DNA of 12,110 nt from Syntrophomonadaceae bacterium (lineage in GTDB: Bacteria; Bacillota; Dethiobacteria; SKNC01), in contig PWHX01000003.1 in assembly GCA_003555415.1 (NCBI GenBank), positions 1 through 12,110 of the forward strand, written 5' to 3'. The translations under genes and the position numbers were made by a program. Below are positions 6,502 to 12,110 of this stretch, piece by piece; position 1 is the stretch's first letter, and each line of letters opens with the position of its first letter. Under the pieces are notes generated by a model. That model saw only the letters and a program-made list of their open reading frames with translations, made no database searches and was not told the origin of the DNA.

Positions 6502-7449
6502 CTAAAATATTTTTAAACACATTTCCATGCAATACGCGCCACAGTATCCACAAAGAGTACATTCTTTTTCTATCACTGAAACTCTGCTGTCTTTTAGTTG
6601 TAAGGCATTTTGAGGGCAGTTGCTGACACATTTACCACAACCTTCGCACCAACTTCCTATAACAAGTTTACGGGGTTTGGTGCTGACTTTTTCTTTATAA
6701 TCTTCAGGAACCGGCTCACCTGAAAATATAGCTTTATTTATAATCAGCTCTCCCTTCGACTGAATACCCACAGCAATGGAATCTAAAAATTCAAGGGATA
6801 AGGCAAAATTTAATGCTTCTTTATAACTTCCTATTAAATGTCCTCCTCCCAGGGGTTTCATGCCGTATATACCTGTTTTGTTTTGTTCCACCATCTCCAG
6901 GGCCTCTAACATTTCTTCCAGTGTGCCATCCTTAATACCAATACCTTTAATATTAATCATTGGATGTATAATATCTATCTCTGGAAATTTAAGAGCGCCT
7001 TTAACTGCCGCAACCGTATGACAGGAAATACCCACAGCCCTTATATATCCTTTCTGTTTTGCTCTAAGGAGATATTCCAACGCCGGGTAATGCCCCTTTA
7101 TTGTCAGTTCCGACTCCTGTTCATGGAGTAAAAAAATATCTATGACCTCAAGTCCCATATTTTTTAAGGCTGAGATTAAACTTAACTCCATATCTTCTTT
7201 TTTATAAGCATAAGATTTGGTCGCCACAACAGGCTTGGGATGAATACCCTTGAAAGCCTCGTAAAGCTGCTGATAATTTTTATAGGTTTCGGCGGTATCA
7301 AAAAAATTAATACCTTCCTCACAGGCCTCTCTAATAAGATAGGCCCCTTTCTTTATACTTAATCCAGCTTGAAGGGGGCCAATAGTCAGGGTTCCAAAGC
7401 ACAGCCTGGATACATTAATGCCTGTTTTTCCTAAGCTCCTGTACTCCAC
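6502..7449 (-). CDS. Aldo/keto reductase with C-terminal 2x[4Fe-4S] ferredoxin domain
   Basis: A 315-residue oxidoreductase. Residues 1-250 form an aldo/keto reductase TIM barrel. The catalytic set fits Asp51 and Tyr56 (in FFDTAETY), Lys78 (VATKS) and His109 (FLLHE). Residues 262-315 are a bacterial ferredoxin module with Cys268, 271, 274, 278 and Cys297, 300, 303, 307, each a CxxCxxCxxxC set for one 4Fe-4S cluster. The fusion is common in anaerobic Clostridia and suggests electron flow between ferredoxin-type carriers and a carbonyl or similar substrate, which cannot be named from sequence. The start is a GTG at 7449, placed by AAGGAG at 7463-7458. That ribosome binding site is made from the last codons of ireB, five bases away, so the two are probably translationally coupled. 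The gene is inserted relative to the B. subtilis order. Confidence 0.9.
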   Translation of the reverse strand: MEYRSLGKTGINVSRLCFGTLTIGPLQAGLSIKKGAYLIREACEEGINFFDTAETYKNYQQLYEAFKGIHPKPVVATKSYAYKKEDMELSLISALKNMGLEVIDIFLLHEQESELTIKGHYPALEYLLRAKQKGYIRAVGISCHTVAAVKGALKFPEIDIIHPMINIKGIGIKDGTLEEMLEALEMVEQNKTGIYGMKPLGGGHLIGSYKEALNFALSLEFLDSIAVGIQSKGELIINKAIFSGEPVPEDYKEKVSTKPRKLVIGSWCEGCGKCVSNCPQNALQLKDSRVSVIEKECTLCGYCGAYCMEMCLKIF

Positions 7450-7454
7450 AAAGA

Positions 7455-7724
7455 TTACTCCTTCTGAATATTGTTCAGGTAATTTTTCACTAGTTCTTCT
7501 AAAAGTTCGTCCCTTTCAACTTTTCTTATCAGGCTGCGGGCATTATTATAGCTAGTGATATAAGCAGGATCTCCCGAAAGCAGATAACCCACAATCTGAT
7601 TAATGGGATTATAGCCTTTTTCCTTTAAAGACTCATAAACCTGCTTCATTATATCTCTTACCTCGACAATTTCTTCGTCTGCCTTTACTTTGAATTTCAT
7701 GGTCTGATCAAAGGAGTCTTTCAT
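7455..7724 (-). CDS. ireB: IreB/ReoM family regulatory phosphoprotein (YrzL, UPF0297)
   Basis: An 89-residue cytosolic protein with the highly conserved core GYNPINQIVGYLLSGDPAYI (37-56) and the following NNARSLIRKVERDELLEELV. In Enterococcus faecalis, IreB is phosphorylated on N-terminal threonines by the Ser/Thr kinase IreK and affects cephalosporin resistance. In Listeria the homologue ReoM controls ClpCP-dependent turnover of MurA, the first enzyme of peptidoglycan precursor synthesis. Here Thr8 in FDQTMKF is the likely phosphosite, with Ser4 a second candidate. The ATG at 7724 follows AGAGGGGTGA. The gene comes 86 bases after alaS, the usual Firmicutes position. With mltG and the PBP downstream, it links this locus to wall growth control. 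Confidence 0.94.
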   Translation of the reverse strand: MKDSFDQTMKFKVKADEEIVEVRDIMKQVYESLKEKGYNPINQIVGYLLSGDPAYITSYNNARSLIRKVERDELLEELVKNYLNNIQKE

Positions 7725-7782
7725 TATGTCACCCCTCTTAATTTTATCTTATCTTATGGCAATAATAATTAATACTTCTCCA

Positions 7783-7801
7783 AGAGGAAATATAATCCTC
7801 T
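7783..7801. repeat. Inverted repeat in the alaS-ireB gap
   Basis: AGAGGA (7783-7788) and TCCTCT (7796-7801) form a perfect 6-bp stem with a 7-base loop, nine bases past the alaS stop. The T-run (7804-7809) is on the plus-strand side. On the transcribed minus strand the hairpin is instead preceded by A's and lacks a T-tract, so it is a poor terminator for alaS. It could be an mRNA 3'-end or processing structure, or chance. Confidence 0.3.
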
Positions 7802-7810
7802 AATTTTTTA

Positions 7811-10441
7811 TTAAAACTCAGGATTGAGTTTTTTAACAATTTCTTTGGTTTTTTCCAGGGCTTCCGGCAGCTTGCTTTCATCTTTTGCTCCTGCCTGAGC
7901 CATATCAGGCCTTCCCCCGCCGCCGCCACCAGCTACCTGGGCTACTTCTCCTATAATTTCCCCTGCGTGCAGTCCTTTCTTGATCAAGTCCCTGGTAACC
8001 ATGGAAACTAGAAAAACTTTACCCTCCCTGGCCGCACCTAATACTACAACACCAGACTGAACCTTATCTTTTAACTGATCAGCCATAGAGCGAAGCCCCT
8101 CCATATCTGGAGCATCAACCTGAACTGCTAAAACAGGTATGCCATTAACTTTAACAACCTGGCTTAAAAGATCTCCAACTTTTGAAGACGCTAGCTTTTG
8201 TAAAAGTTTTTGGTTTTCCCTCTCCAACTCTTTATAGGAATTAATTAGGGATTCAAGCCTGGACAGAACCCTATCTTCCTCAGTTTTTAACTCCCGGGAT
8301 ACTTTCTCCAAAACTTCTTCTTTTTCCGTTAAAAGCTTATAAGCTCCTGGACCGGAAACAGCTTCAATCCTTCTTAGCCCGGTCCCTATACCGCTTTCCG
8401 AAATAATTTTAAACAAACCTATTTCTCCTGTAGATTTTACGTGGGTTCCCCCACAAAGTTCAAGGCTGTAATCCCCTACTTTTACCATTCTCACCTCTTC
8501 ATTATACTTTCCTTCAAATAGAGCCAGCGCCCCCCTTTCCTTTGCTTCCTTTAAGGTTGTTTCCATTACCTCCACAGAATTGCTTTCCCATATTTTTTGG
8601 TTAACTATTTCTTCAACTTCTTTAATTTCCTCAGGTTTCAAATGTGCAAAATGGGTAAAATCAAAGCGCAGCCTGTCTGGGGACACTAAAGAACCTGCCT
8701 GGTTAATGTGTTCTCCCAAAACTTTTTTCAGGGCTTTATGCAAAAGATGAGTAACTGTATGGTTTTTGCAGATATATTCCCTTTTATCATTATCTACCCG
8801 GGCTTTAACCCTTTCTCCTATATTTATTTCTCCCCTAACAATTGTTCCCTTATGCAGTATCAAGTTAAAAGGACCATACCTGGTATCCTTTATATTTACA
8901 TTGGCCTTTTCAGTTTCCATAACTCCCTGGTCTCCGACTTGTCCCCCACTTTCAGCATAAAAAGGAGTCTCATCAATTATTATGTTTACCTCTTGACCCT
9001 CTTTAGCTGTATTTAAAAGGGAACTGTCATTAAAGATAGCCAGCAACTGTCCTTCGTTTTCCTTTTTTTCATATCCGACAAACTCTGTAGATTTATCCTT
9101 CAACTTTTCAATATCTCCCTTTAGTACTATATCCTCCTGCTTTTCCTGGGCTGCCCTGGCTCTTTCCCTTTGTTGTTCCAAGTATTTCTTAAAGCCTTCT
9201 TCATCCAGGTCAAAGTTTCTTTCTTCAATTATTTCCCTGGTCAAATCCAGAGGGAAGCCAAAAGTATCGTAAAGTTTAAACGCTATATCCCCGGAAAGCA
9301 CCCTGCTCCCCTCTCTTTCCAGGTCGGTAATCTGGGAATTCAAAATATTTAATCCCTGCTCCAGGGTTTCCTGGAAGCGTTCTTCTTCCAGTTCTACCAC
9401 TTTAACCGTATAATCTTCCCTTTCCTGCAACTCCGGATAAACATCCTTCATTATCTCTACCACCAGGGGGACTGCCTCATGGAGAAAGGGCTTTTCTAAA
9501 CCCAGAAGTCGCCCATGGCGAACAGCTCTCCGTATTATCCTTCTTAAGACATAGCCTCTTCCTTCATTAGAGGGAAGAACACCATCAACCACCATGAAAA
9601 TAATGCTCCGCAGGTGTTCCGTTAATATCCTTAAAGAGATGTCTTCATTATCATTGCTCCCATATTTTATCCCTGTTAAACGTACAAAATAGTCCAGGAT
9701 AGGCTTGACTATGTCAATTTCATAAAATGATGGCACATTCTGCAGGGCCATGGCCATTCTTTCCAGTCCTGCCCCAGTGTCTATATTTTTCTTCTCCAGG
9801 GAATGGTAATTGCCTTCCCCGTCCCGATCATACTGGGTAAAGACAAGATTCCATATTTCTACAAACCGGTCACAATCACATCCTACCTGGCAGTCTGGAC
9901 GGCCGCAGCCATATTCAAAGCCAAGATCATAATATAGCTCGGAACAGGGTCCACAGGGTCCCTGACCAATCTCCCAAAAATTATCCTCCTTCCCCAGGCG
10001 GAAGATTTTGTTCTCCGGTAGCCCTATTTTCTTTTGCCAGATATCATAAGCTTCATCATCATTCTGGTAAACACTAATATATAGTTTTTCTTCCGGAAGG
10101 TTATAACCCTGAGTAACCAGCTCCCAGGCCAGGGCAATAGCCCCTTCCTTAAAATAATCTCCAAAAGAAAAATTGCCCAGCATCTCAAAAAAAGTAGCGT
10201 GTCGTGCCGTTTTACCCACCATTTCTATATCTGGAGTCCTTACACATTTCTGGCAGGTAACAACCCGCGGATGAGGGGGTATTTTTTCTCCGGTGAAATA
10301 TGGTTTTAAAGGTGCCATCCCGGCACCTATTAGCAGCAAAGTAGGATCCTCATGCGGTATTAGAGAAAAACTGGGAAGCACTAAATGGTCTTTTTCCGCA
10401 AAAAAGTCAAGAAACCGCTGCCTTATCTCCTTTGTTTTCAT
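7811..10441 (-). CDS. alaS: Alanyl-tRNA synthetase
   Basis: An 876-residue class II synthetase that charges tRNA-Ala with alanine. The N-terminal catalytic domain (about 1-240) carries the RHATFFEMLGNFSFGDYF motif (80-97) and EIWNLVFTQ (195-203). A Cys-rich insert, CGCGRPDCQVGCDCD, lies at about 178-191. The tRNA-recognition part is at 245-450. The editing domain (about 490-700), which clears Ser- and Gly-tRNA-Ala, has intact zinc ligands His561 and His565 (HTVTH) and Cys663 and His667 (CGGTH). The C-Ala region (about 715-876) has a coiled segment and ends with a Gly-rich GGGRPDMAQAG. Length is normal. The ATG at 10441 matches the conserved family N-terminus. The AAGGAGG site (10461-10455) is 13 bases away, longer than usual. 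Expression is from a clear sigma-A promoter; no T-box leader is present. Confidence 0.97.
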   Translation of the reverse strand: MKTKEIRQRFLDFFAEKDHLVLPSFSLIPHEDPTLLLIGAGMAPLKPYFTGEKIPPHPRVVTCQKCVRTPDIEMVGKTARHATFFEMLGNFSFGDYFKEGAIALAWELVTQGYNLPEEKLYISVYQNDDEAYDIWQKKIGLPENKIFRLGKEDNFWEIGQGPCGPCSELYYDLGFEYGCGRPDCQVGCDCDRFVEIWNLVFTQYDRDGEGNYHSLEKKNIDTGAGLERMAMALQNVPSFYEIDIVKPILDYFVRLTGIKYGSNDNEDISLRILTEHLRSIIFMVVDGVLPSNEGRGYVLRRIIRRAVRHGRLLGLEKPFLHEAVPLVVEIMKDVYPELQEREDYTVKVVELEEERFQETLEQGLNILNSQITDLEREGSRVLSGDIAFKLYDTFGFPLDLTREIIEERNFDLDEEGFKKYLEQQRERARAAQEKQEDIVLKGDIEKLKDKSTEFVGYEKKENEGQLLAIFNDSSLLNTAKEGQEVNIIIDETPFYAESGGQVGDQGVMETEKANVNIKDTRYGPFNLILHKGTIVRGEINIGERVKARVDNDKREYICKNHTVTHLLHKALKKVLGEHINQAGSLVSPDRLRFDFTHFAHLKPEEIKEVEEIVNQKIWESNSVEVMETTLKEAKERGALALFEGKYNEEVRMVKVGDYSLELCGGTHVKSTGEIGLFKIISESGIGTGLRRIEAVSGPGAYKLLTEKEEVLEKVSRELKTEEDRVLSRLESLINSYKELERENQKLLQKLASSKVGDLLSQVVKVNGIPVLAVQVDAPDMEGLRSMADQLKDKVQSGVVVLGAAREGKVFLVSMVTRDLIKKGLHAGEIIGEVAQVAGGGGGGRPDMAQAGAKDESKLPEALEKTKEIVKKLNPEF

Positions 10442-10525
10442 ATGTATATATAAACCTCCTTATTTCGAATACAAGCGCTGTCCTACATTAATATATATTT
10501 TAACATAACTTGATATTTATAAACA

Positions 10526-10555
10526 ATTATATATAAGACTTAACTTAAATGTCAA
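10526..10555 (-). promoter_or_regulatory. Sigma-A promoter of alaS
   Basis: On the minus strand a consensus TTGACA (10555-10550) and a consensus TATAAT (10531-10526) are separated by 18 bases. Transcription would start near 10519, giving a leader of about 78 bases before the alaS ATG. The -35 box begins nine bases after the stop codon of the AI-2E family gene, so it marks a new transcription unit. Confidence 0.78.
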
Positions 10556-10564
10556 CAATAGTTC

Positions 10565-11635
10565 TTATTTCTCAACTCTTTTCATATGTATATGCTTTAA
10601 TACAACCCGTATAGTTGCTAATATGGGCACGGCAAAAATTAAGCCTAAAAACCCGAAAAGAGTTCCACCAACCACCAGGGCTAGAATTACGGATACAGGG
10701 TGAAGCTGTAAATTTTTCCCTAAAATAGTAGGAGCCAGTATGTGACTTTCTAGTTGCTGAATGATTATTATCATTATAATTACTTTTAAAGAAAGAAGGG
10801 GTGATTCAATTAAAGCTACAAAAAACGCCGGAATTGCACCGATAATGGGACCAAAATAGGGAATTATATTGGTTATTCCATTTACTATGGCCAGAATTAA
10901 GGCAAACTCTACATCCAGGATTAGCAAGCCAATGTAAACCATGCTTCCTACAAAAAGGCTTATAAGAAACTGACTTCTTATATAGGCTCCCATGGTTTTA
11001 TCAATATCCCCGGCAACAATACCTACCTTTTTTTTATATCTCACTGGCACAAGACTCATAAAATATTTTTTAATTCCATCCAAATCTTTCAATATATAAA
11101 ACACTAAAAGGGGCACTAAAATAAATAAAAATATATGGCTAAAAAAATGTATTATATGGTCGGTAATAACTTCAACATAATTAACCATCATATCCTGTAC
11201 TTCCTGGATGTTACCATCAATAACAGTTCTTATGCTTTCAGGAATATTAAAACGGTCATAGTCTGAATGCATTCTTTCTAGATAAGACTGGATTTGAGAG
11301 GTGTACCAGGGGATTTTATCCATCATTTTTTGAAGCTCTTTAACAAGAGAAGGCACTATATTTATGGATAATAAAGCCACTGCCAGGAAAAATGCTGCAT
11401 ATATAATTAAAATCCCCAGGGTTCGGGGAATTTTTTTCTTAGAAAAAAACTCTACCAATGGGTTTAGGAGATAAGCAATAATAAATGCCGCTATAAAAGG
11501 AAATAAAATAGTAAAAAGGGGTTCTTTAATGGTGTACAAACCATATAGGATAAGCAGGGTTAAAATAAATATAAGGAAAACCCCGGCCAAAGTCATTCCA
11601 TAACAAAAAATATCTTTTATTTTCTTTTTATCCAC
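10565..11635 (-). CDS. AI-2E family multi-pass membrane transporter (YrrI-like)
   Basis: A protein of about 356 residues with the layout of the AI-2E/PerM transporter family. It has paired hydrophobic segments at about 14-60 and 72-97, a soluble extracytoplasmic stretch at about 98-160, then further membrane segments at about 164-184, 222-276, 283-297 and 316-346. The family motif NIIPYFGP is at about 256-263. Members transport varied or unknown substrates; autoinducer-2 export was proposed for the E. coli founder, and some homologues are Na+/H+ antiporters, so no substrate is claimed. The start is placed at the GTG at 11635, five bases after GGAGG (11645-11641); the in-frame TTG at 11638 is too close to that site. 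In B. subtilis the homologue yrrI also lies upstream of alaS. The gene has its own long leader. Confidence 0.9.
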   Translation of the reverse strand: MDKKKIKDIFCYGMTLAGVFLIFILTLLILYGLYTIKEPLFTILFPFIAAFIIAYLLNPLVEFFSKKKIPRTLGILIIYAAFFLAVALLSINIVPSLVKELQKMMDKIPWYTSQIQSYLERMHSDYDRFNIPESIRTVIDGNIQEVQDMMVNYVEVITDHIIHFFSHIFLFILVPLLVFYILKDLDGIKKYFMSLVPVRYKKKVGIVAGDIDKTMGAYIRSQFLISLFVGSMVYIGLLILDVEFALILAIVNGITNIIPYFGPIIGAIPAFFVALIESPLLSLKVIIMIIIIQQLESHILAPTILGKNLQLHPVSVILALVVGGTLFGFLGLIFAVPILATIRVVLKHIHMKRVEK

Positions 11636-11640
11636 CAATA

Positions 11641-11645
11641 CCTCC
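11641..11645 (-). promoter_or_regulatory. Ribosome binding site deciding the AI-2E family gene start
   Basis: GGAGG, within AGGGGGGAGG on the minus strand, is five bases before the GTG at 11635 but only two before the TTG at 11638. This favours GTG as the start. Confidence 0.75.
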
Positions 11646-11673
11646 CCCCTTGTACAATATAGTTAGTTTTCGA

Positions 11674-11740
11674 CATGCTAATCATAGTCAATAAGATTCA
11701 CTGATCTTTGAAAAATTTATACTTGACTATTCATAGCACG
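11674..11740 (-). repeat. Long imperfect inverted repeat in the AI-2E family gene leader
   Basis: CATGCTAATCATAGTCAA (11674-11691) and TTGACTATTCATAGCACG (11723-11740) are inverted copies matching at 14 of 18 positions, with an unbroken 8-base TTGACTAT/ATAGTCAA block. A smaller stem, AAGAT (11693-11697) with ATCTT (11704-11708), lies between them. The structure sits about 40-105 bases upstream of the gene start. It may be a leader RNA fold or an operator. The 202-base gap (11639-11840) otherwise holds only the zinc-ribbon gene terminator and AT-rich sequence without a convincing promoter. Confidence 0.45.
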
Positions 11741-11789
11741 TCTTTTTTAATATATATTATTTTTTAGCTTAAAAATTATTCTTCTTTTA

Positions 11790-11815
11790 AAAAAGGAAAG
11801 CAACTTCAGTTGCTT
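11790..11815 (-). terminator. Intrinsic terminator of the zinc-ribbon gene
   Basis: AAGCAACT (11798-11805) and AGTTGCTT (11808-11815) form a perfect hairpin. On the minus strand it is followed by TCC and a run of six T's. It lies 25 bases past the stop codon of the small gene and separates it from the AI-2E family gene. Confidence 0.75.
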
Positions 11816-11840
11816 GGCTGGATAGGAGTTATTCCTTTGT

Positions 11841-12002
11841 TCAGGGAACATCTATATCAATTAAAGAACCATCATCTTCAACATAGTAAATATTTATCTT
11901 GTTTTTACTGTTTATATTAAATTCTATCAAACAGTGCCAACAGTAATACTGGTCTGTTCCAACTTTACCTGTATCCACAGTTTCACACAAAGGACAATAC
12001 AT
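11841..12002 (-). CDS. Small zinc-ribbon protein, 53 residues, function unknown
   Basis: A small cytosolic protein with two knuckles, Cys3-P-L-Cys6 and Cys21-W-H-Cys24, as in a zinc ribbon. A beta-rich, acidic C-terminal half follows (YYVEDDGSLIDIDVP, 39-53). I start it at the ATG at 12002 because AAGGAG (12015-12010) is exactly seven bases upstream. A longer frame from 12041 gives 66 residues but has no ribosome binding site, and its start would fall about where transcription would begin from the weak promoter noted upstream. The Zn ligands sit at the very N-terminus with the chosen start. It has its own terminator and so appears to be monocistronic. No named family is recognised with certainty. 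Binding to nucleic acid or protein is possible but not shown. Confidence 0.72.
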   Translation of the reverse strand: MYCPLCETVDTGKVGTDQYYCWHCLIEFNINSKNKINIYYVEDDGSLIDIDVP

Positions 12003-12009
12003 TAAACCA

Positions 12010-12015
12010 CTCCTT
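12010..12015 (-). promoter_or_regulatory. Ribosome binding site deciding the zinc-ribbon gene start
   Basis: AAGGAG on the minus strand, seven bases before the ATG at 12002. It lies inside the longer alternative frame, which argues for the 53-residue product. Confidence 0.75.
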
Positions 12016-12043
12016 GCTTTTGTTAATTTATAATTTTTCATAA

Positions 12044-12070
12044 TTTATAACAAATTATTTTTGCCCACAA
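12044..12070 (-). promoter_or_regulatory. Weak candidate promoter for the zinc-ribbon gene
   Basis: On the minus strand TTGTGG (12070-12065) and TATAAA (12049-12044) are separated by 15 bases. The -10 box is good, but the -35 box and spacing are poor. It would start transcription near 12037, inside the longer frame, consistent with use of the ATG at 12002. Confidence 0.3.
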
Positions 12071-12074
12071 AATA

Positions 12075-12101
12075 AAAAAAAATACATTAAATGTATTTTT
12101 T
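12075..12101. terminator. AT-rich hairpin at the right edge, possible terminator of an off-window gene
   Basis: AATACATT (12081-12088) and AATGTATT (12090-12097) form an inverted repeat flanked by A's on the left and T's on the right, so it could act on either strand. It contains only one G-C pair and is weak. On the minus strand it would end a gene lying beyond the window. Confidence 0.35.
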
Positions 12102-12110
12102 CAAGGAGAG

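Noticed and set aside
7908..7925. Run of consecutive glycine codons near the alaS 3' end (GGCGGCG-type repeat)
   Set aside because: This is the conserved Gly-rich GGGGRPDMAQAG motif of the AlaS C-terminal region, not a repeat expansion of interest.
7744..7929. Minus-strand frame of 61 codons overlapping the alaS 3' end
   Set aside because: It is a different frame of the alaS C-terminal region; the alaS frame is conserved to its end and this one has no ribosome binding site.
8708..9016. Plus-strand open frame of 102 codons, with an overlapping 64-codon frame
   Set aside because: It lies wholly antisense to the alaS editing domain and is low-complexity hydrophobic, typical of a shadow frame.
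10470..10480. Near-palindrome ACAAGCGCTGT in the alaS leader
   Set aside because: Too short and imperfect to call an operator; no known regulator matches.
11723..11750. Plus-strand TTGACT-N17-TTTAAT promoter-like pair
   Set aside because: No plus-strand gene follows, and the sequence is better explained as one arm of the inverted repeat and AT-rich filler.
1..12110. Mobile elements, CRISPR arrays, tRNA or rRNA genes, anti-phage systems
   Set aside because: No transposase, integrase, repeat-spacer pattern, cloverleaf or rRNA segment was seen; the window is core chromosome.

Overview
The window looks like chromosome of a spore-forming, anaerobic, AT-rich Gram-positive bacterium of the Clostridia (Firmicutes/Bacillota). 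The main reasons are a complete sigma-K gene with its pro-sequence, strong AGGAGG-type ribosome binding sites, several GTG starts, an aldo/keto reductase fused to an 8-Cys ferredoxin domain (an anaerobe-type protein), and a gene order matching the conserved Firmicutes alaS-ireB-ruvX-DUF1292-mltG block. There are no mobile elements, CRISPR arrays, tRNA or rRNA genes, and no gene-free stretch over about 200 bases.

Layout. Eleven of the twelve genes lie on the minus strand, so they read from the right end to the left. From 12002 down they are: a 53-aa zinc-ribbon protein with its own terminator; an AI-2E/YrrI-type membrane protein; alaS behind a near-perfect sigma-A promoter; ireB; a ferredoxin-type aldo/keto reductase; ruvX (yqgF); a DUF1292 (YrzB-like) acidic protein; mltG; a U32-family tRNA-hydroxylation protein (YrrO/TrhP-like); a class B penicillin-binding protein resembling PbpI/YrrR; and sigK. 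A DUF421/YetF-type gene on the plus strand converges on sigK at the left end.

How the genes fit together. The block from alaS to sigK runs in one direction with short gaps, so read-through from the alaS promoter is likely for at least the first part. The locus combines translation and tRNA functions (AlaS, U32 protein), replication or RNA surveillance (RuvX) and cell-envelope growth (IreB/ReoM signalling, MltG glycan-chain release, the PBP). It ends in late-sporulation functions, a PbpI-like PBP and pro-sigma-K. Compared with the B. subtilis order, trmR (yrrM), the first U32 gene (yrrN), udk and greA are absent, an aldo/keto reductase is inserted after ireB, and sigK is appended.

The most unusual sequence structure is in the leaders of the last two genes. 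The PBP ribosome binding site lies inside the 3' arm of a hairpin followed by seven T's that run into the ATG. sigK is preceded by a terminator-like hairpin with eight T's immediately before its ribosome binding site, built from the same 10-base arm sequence as the terminator ending the PBP gene. These could be plain terminators, but their placement suggests attenuation or translational coupling of sporulation genes. That interpretation is inference.
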